NCBI RefSeq assembly: GCF_030817355.1
Contig: NZ_JAUSZH010000001.1
Location: forward strand, 7,353,001-7,417,000
DNA from: Streptomyces sp. V1I1
Lineage (GTDB): Bacteria; Actinomycetota; Actinomycetes; Streptomycetales; Streptomycetaceae
Reading direction: 5' to 3'
Length of the DNA: 64,000 nt
Part shown: positions 61,016-64,000 of the stretch, piece after piece
Numbering within the stretch: position 1 is the stretch's first letter
Layout: each line of letters begins with the position of its first letter
The notes under the pieces: generated by a model
The model's input: the letters and a program-made list of their open reading frames with translations, nothing else
Databases searched by the model: none
What the model was told of the DNA's origin: nothing
Program-made: the position numbers and the translations under genes

Positions 61016-62149
61016 GTGACCTCGACCAGCCTGCCGGACAGCCTGATCGCCACGCTCCCCGGCTCCTATTACACCGATCCCGGGATCTTCGCGCAGGAGC
61101 AGGAGCGCATCTTCGAGGCGATGTGGTTCTGCGTCGCGCGCTCCTCCGACCTGGCCAGGCCCGGCGCCTTCCGGACCGTCGACGTGGGCCGCGAGAGCAT
61201 CCTCGTCACCCGGGCCCGGGACAACTCCGTCCGAGCCTTCTTCAATGTCTGCCGGCACCGCGGCGCCAAGCTCTGCACGGAGGAGACCGGCGAGGTCAAG
61301 CGCGCCTTCCAGTGCCCGTACCACGCTTGGACGTACGACCTGACGGGCAAGCTCGTCGCGGCGCCCAACCTCACGAAGATGCCCGACGTCGGCCGTGTCG
61401 AGTACGGCCTGGCGAATGTGGCCTCTCGCGAATGGCTGGGCTATGTCTGGGTCTGTCTGGCGGAGAACCCGCCCTCCTTCGAGGAACAGGTCATCGGTGA
61501 GGTCGTCGCACGGCTCGGCGATGTGGAGTCGATCGAGCGCTACGACATGGAAAGCCTCGAAGTCGGCAGGCGGATCGTCTACGACGTGAAGGCGAACTGG
61601 AAGCTCATCATCGAGAACTTCATGGAGTGCTACCACTGCGCCACGATCCACCCGGAGCTCACGGAGGTTCTGCCGGAGTTCGCCGACGGCTATGCCGCGC
61701 AGTACTACGTCGGCCACGGCGCCGAATTCGGCGCGGAGATACAGGGCTTCACCGTGGACGGCTCCGAAGGCCTGGACCGCATCCCCGGGGTCTCCGAGGA
61801 CCAGGACCGCCGCTACTACGCGATCACCGTCCCGCCGCAGGTGTTCATCAACCTCGTCCCCGACCACGTGATCTTCCACCGGATGTACCCGGTCGCCGTC
61901 GACCGCACGATCGTCGAGTGCGACTGGCTCTACCTCAAGGACGTGGTGGACAGCGGCAGGGATGTCACCCGGTCCGTGGAGCTCTTCGACCGGGTCAACC
62001 GGCAGGACTTCGACGCCTGCGAGCGCTGCCAGCCCGCGATGAGCTCCCGCCTGTACGCCAAGGGCGGGGTACTCGTACCCAGCGAGCACCACATCGGCGC
62101 GTTCCACGACTGGATCCACGAGCGCCTGGGCACCCGGCAGGCGGAGTAG
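61016..62149 (+). CDS. Rieske-type oxygenase, probable glycine betaine demethylase
   Basis: A 377-residue aromatic-ring-hydroxylase-type alpha subunit. Rieske box: CRHRGAKLC (CxH) and CPYHAWTYDLTGKL (CxxH). Mononuclear iron ligands: two His in NFMECYHCATIHPEL and an Asp expected in the C-terminal half. Overall it resembles GbcA-like oxygenases that remove one methyl group from glycine betaine to give dimethylglycine and formaldehyde; proline-betaine demethylases are close relatives. The genomic setting (choline dehydrogenase, formaldehyde dehydrogenase, serine dehydratase) favours glycine betaine. GTG 61016 follows GAGGAG. Confidence 0.8.
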   Translation: MTSTSLPDSLIATLPGSYYTDPGIFAQEQERIFEAMWFCVARSSDLARPGAFRTVDVGRESILVTRARDNSVRAFFNVCRHRGAKLCTEETGEVKRAFQCPYHAWTYDLTGKLVAAPNLTKMPDVGRVEYGLANVASREWLGYVWVCLAENPPSFEEQVIGEVVARLGDVESIERYDMESLEVGRRIVYDVKANWKLIIENFMECYHCATIHPELTEVLPEFADGYAAQYYVGHGAEFGAEIQGFTVDGSEGLDRIPGVSEDQDRRYYAITVPPQVFINLVPDHVIFHRMYPVAVDRTIVECDWLYLKDVVDSGRDVTRSVELFDRVNRQDFDACERCQPAMSSRLYAKGGVLVPSEHHIGAFHDWIHERLGTRQAE

Positions 62150-62227
62150 TGCGGCAAGACCTGGGCCGCCGGGAATCCCCGCGGTGACCCACGTCCTACC
62201 TGCGGATCCGGCTCTACCGCGCCGGGG

Positions 62228-63025
62228 TCAGCCCAGGTAGCCCATTCGGTGACTGATCTCCTCGGCCCCCTTGATCAGCAGCGGGGCGACCTCGCGCATG
62301 CGCTCCTCGGTAAAGCGGTACGAGGGCCCTGACGCGCTGAGCGCCGCGATGACCTCTCCGTCCCGGGAGCGGACCGGCGCGGCCATGGCGTGCAGTCCGA
62401 GCTCCAGTTCCCCAAGGGTCCAGGAGTAGCCGTGTTCTCTGGCCTCGGCGAGGTTCTTCTCGAGCTTTGTCTTCGCGGTCACGGTGCGCGGGGTCATCTT
62501 CTTGAGGCCTGTCTGCGCCAGGAGCTCGGCACGCTCCTTGGCGGGCAGGTGGGCCAGCAGGATCTTGCCGCTGGAGGTGGCGTGCAGCGGGGTCAGCTGG
62601 CCGACCCAGTTGTGCGCCCCCACCGCCGCAGGGCCGCGCACCTGAAAGAGATTGATCGCGTAGTGCTCCTGCATGACGGCGACGTTCACGGTCTCGCCGA
62701 TCTCCTCGGCGAGGCGCTCGCAGACCGGGCGGCCCTGCTGCGTGATGTCGATGCGGCCCGTGACCGCGCCGGCCAGGCGCACGATGCCGAAGCCGAGGCG
62801 GTACTTGCCGCGCTCGCCCGCCTGCTCCACCAGACCGCGCGCCTCAAGTGCGCCGAGCAGGCGGAATGCGGTGGATTTATGGACGTCGATCTCGGCTGCC
62901 ACGTCACTGACGCCCGCTTCACCGTGTTGGGCAAGGATTTCCAGCACACTGATGGCACGGTCGACGGACTGGACTCCGCCGGGCTGCGATCCGGTCGTTT
63001 CGGTATCTGGACTGTAGTTGCTCAC
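62228..63025 (-). CDS. IclR family regulator of the choline/betaine cluster
   Basis: A 265-residue IclR protein: HTH SVDRAISVLEILAQHGEAGV and VHKSTAFRLLGALEARGLVE, effector domain LTPLHATSSGKILLAHLPAK, GLHAMAAPVRSRDGEVIAAL. GTG 63025 is chosen because TATAGT on the minus strand (complement of 63032-63037) stands 6 nt before it, a leaderless arrangement. It is divergent from betA, and the shared intergenic region holds the best copy of the GTTGCG-N5-CGCAAC motif. It is the obvious candidate regulator for all catabolic genes of this block. Confidence 0.88.
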   Translation of the reverse strand: MSNYSPDTETTGSQPGGVQSVDRAISVLEILAQHGEAGVSDVAAEIDVHKSTAFRLLGALEARGLVEQAGERGKYRLGFGIVRLAGAVTGRIDITQQGRPVCERLAEEIGETVNVAVMQEHYAINLFQVRGPAAVGAHNWVGQLTPLHATSSGKILLAHLPAKERAELLAQTGLKKMTPRTVTAKTKLEKNLAEAREHGYSWTLGELELGLHAMAAPVRSRDGEVIAALSASGPSYRFTEERMREVAPLLIKGAEEISHRMGYLG

Positions 63026-63031
63026 AACGAA

Positions 63032-63037
63032 ACTATA
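63032..63037 (-). promoter_or_regulatory. Leaderless -10 box (TATAGT) of the iclR gene
   Basis: Read on the minus strand, TATAGT is followed by TTCGTT and the GTG start at 63025. Confidence 0.6.
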
Positions 63038-63082
63038 CGCGCAGTAAACAACAGCTGCGCAGAGGTACGCACGTCCCGGTAA

Positions 63083-63118
63083 GTTGCGTGGCTCGCAACC
63101 TGGTGCGTATAGCGCTAC
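63083..63118. promoter_or_regulatory. Tandem-dyad operator between iclR and betA
   Basis: GTTGCG-TGGCT-CGCAAC (63083-63099) is a perfect inverted repeat. GGTGCG-TATAG-CGCTAC (63102-63118) follows in 19-bp register with one mismatch per arm. It lies 52-87 bp before betA and 58-93 bp before iclR. Confidence 0.7.
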
Positions 63119-63169
63119 TCGTACTAGCATGCCGGGCGTATCGAACGGCGCGAGCGAGACGAGGCAGCC

Positions 63170-64000
63170 ATGGCTCCCCTGCAGTACGACTTCGTCATCG
63201 TCGGCGGCGGATCGGCCGGCAGCGCACTGGCGAACCGGCTCTCCGCTGATCCGGGCAACCGCGTGCTGGTCCTGGAGGCCGGCCGGTCCGACTATCCGTG
63301 GGACGTGTTCATCCACATGCCGGCGGCGCTGACCTACCCCATCGGCAGCCGCTTCTACGACTGGAAGTACGAATCCGAGCCCGAGCCCAACATGGGCGGC
63401 CGGCGCGTCTACCACGCCCGTGGCAAGGTGCTCGGCGGCTCCAGCAGCATCAACGGCATGATCTTCCAGCGCGGCAACCCCATGGACTACGAGCGGTGGG
63501 CGGCCGACCCGGGCATGGAGACCTGGGACTACGCCCACTGCCTGCCGTACTTCCAGCGCATGGAGAACTGCCTGGCGGCCGACCCCGACGACGAGTTCCG
63601 CGGCCACGACGGCCCCCTCGTCCTCGAACGCGGCCCGGCCTCCAGCCCGCTCTTCCCCGCCTTCCTCGAGGCCGTCCAGGAAGCCGGCTACCCCCGCACC
63701 GACGACGTCAACGGCTACCGGCAGGAAGGCTTCGCCCCCTTCGACCGCAACGTCCACCGCGGACGCCGCCTGTCGGCATCGAAGGCCTACCTCAAGCCCG
63801 TGAAGAGGCGGCCGAATCTTGACGTCAAGACCCGTGCCCTGGTCACCCGCGTGCTCTTCGAGGGCAAGCGCGCCGTCGGCGTCGAGTACCGGCGCGGCCG
63901 CGGCAAGCCCCAGCAGGTCCGCGCCCGCGAGGTCATCCTCTGCGGCGGCGCGATCAACTCCCCGCAGCTGCTGCAGCTCTCCGGCGTCGGCAACGCCAAG
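63170..64000 (+). CDS. betA: Choline dehydrogenase-like GMC oxidoreductase (partial, runs off the window)
   Basis: The first 277 residues of a GMC-family flavoenzyme: FAD-binding [40 protein letters not shown], the GMC signature [20 protein letters not shown], and [20 protein letters not shown]. Order and spacing match choline dehydrogenase BetA, which oxidises choline to betaine aldehyde. ATG 63170 has a GAGG ribosome site. It lies downstream of the tandem operator shared with iclR. The C-terminal half, with the catalytic His, is beyond the edge. Confidence 0.85.
   Translation, partial: MAPLQYDFVIVGGGSAGSALANRLSADPGNRVLVLEAGRSDYPWDVFIHMPAALTYPIGSRFYDWKYESEPEPNMGGRRVYHARGKVLGGSSSINGMIFQRGNPMDYERWAADPGMETWDYAHCLPYFQRMENCLAADPDDEFRGHDGPLVLERGPASSPLFPAFLEAVQEAGYPRTDDVNGYRQEGFAPFDRNVHRGRRLSASKAYLKPVKRRPNLDVKTRALVTRVLFEGKRAVGVEYRRGRGKPQQVRAREVILCGGAINSPQLLQLSGVGNAK

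Overview
The window looks like a core-to-accessory stretch of a Streptomyces (or close relative) chromosome. The DNA is very GC-rich with strong third-position GC. It carries actinobacterial families (mycothiol-dependent formaldehyde dehydrogenase, Lnt, TerD, GylR/GlpK, NarL two-component pairs, RsbW-like ATPases, Rv1733c-like and SHOCT proteins). Many genes have TANNNT -10 boxes 6-7 nt before the start codon, as in leaderless Streptomyces transcripts, and a few genes contain the rare TTA codon that depends on bldA tRNA.

0-15.5 kb: the tail of a ROK protein, a YihY/BrkB-like membrane protein, a TetR/DUF4865 pair with a clear palindromic operator, a SHOCT protein leading into a wrecked ABC transporter, an RsbW-like ATPase, a PLP cysteine-synthase-like enzyme, two SRPBCC proteins with a DeoR regulator, a large membrane hydrolase (with TTA), a beta-helix/AAA+ fusion protein, an Rv1733c-like protein, a MOSC protein and a Pro/Tyr-rich small protein.

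15.8-31 kb: a two-domain TerD protein, an HpnB-like glycosyltransferase, a glutamate-racemase-like enzyme, a PH-like membrane protein, an O-antigen-ligase-like protein, apolipoprotein N-acyltransferase (lnt), a Nudix hydrolase, 3-hydroxybutyrate dehydrogenase with a GAF/PucR regulator and an MHS-type transporter, another RsbW-like ATPase, and a gylR-glpK pair.

31-55.6 kb (more accessory and partly decayed): a MalT-like LuxR regulator, small stress-type membrane proteins, a DUF2252 relic, a sugar ABC transporter (binding protein, ATPase, permease), three neighbouring ECF-sigma-like genes that carry zinc-finger, membrane and carbohydrate-binding domains (the middle one internally deleted), an MFS transporter, a lipoprotein, an acyltransferase-like membrane protein, a NarL/histidine-kinase pair, a TetR regulator, a secreted metallohydrolase with a discoidin domain, a serine hydrolase and a truncated NTF2-like protein.

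56-64 kb: a coherent choline/glycine-betaine catabolic block. betA (choline oxidation), a Rieske oxygenase with its ferredoxin and reductase (N-demethylation, which releases formaldehyde), mycothiol-dependent formaldehyde dehydrogenase plus a metallo-beta-lactamase-fold hydrolase (formaldehyde removal) and L-serine dehydratase (serine to pyruvate) surround an IclR regulator. Five promoter regions of this block share a two-dyad DNA motif, GTTGCG-N5-CGCAAC, repeated in a fixed 19-bp register. This is the strongest candidate for an undescribed regulatory system in the window.
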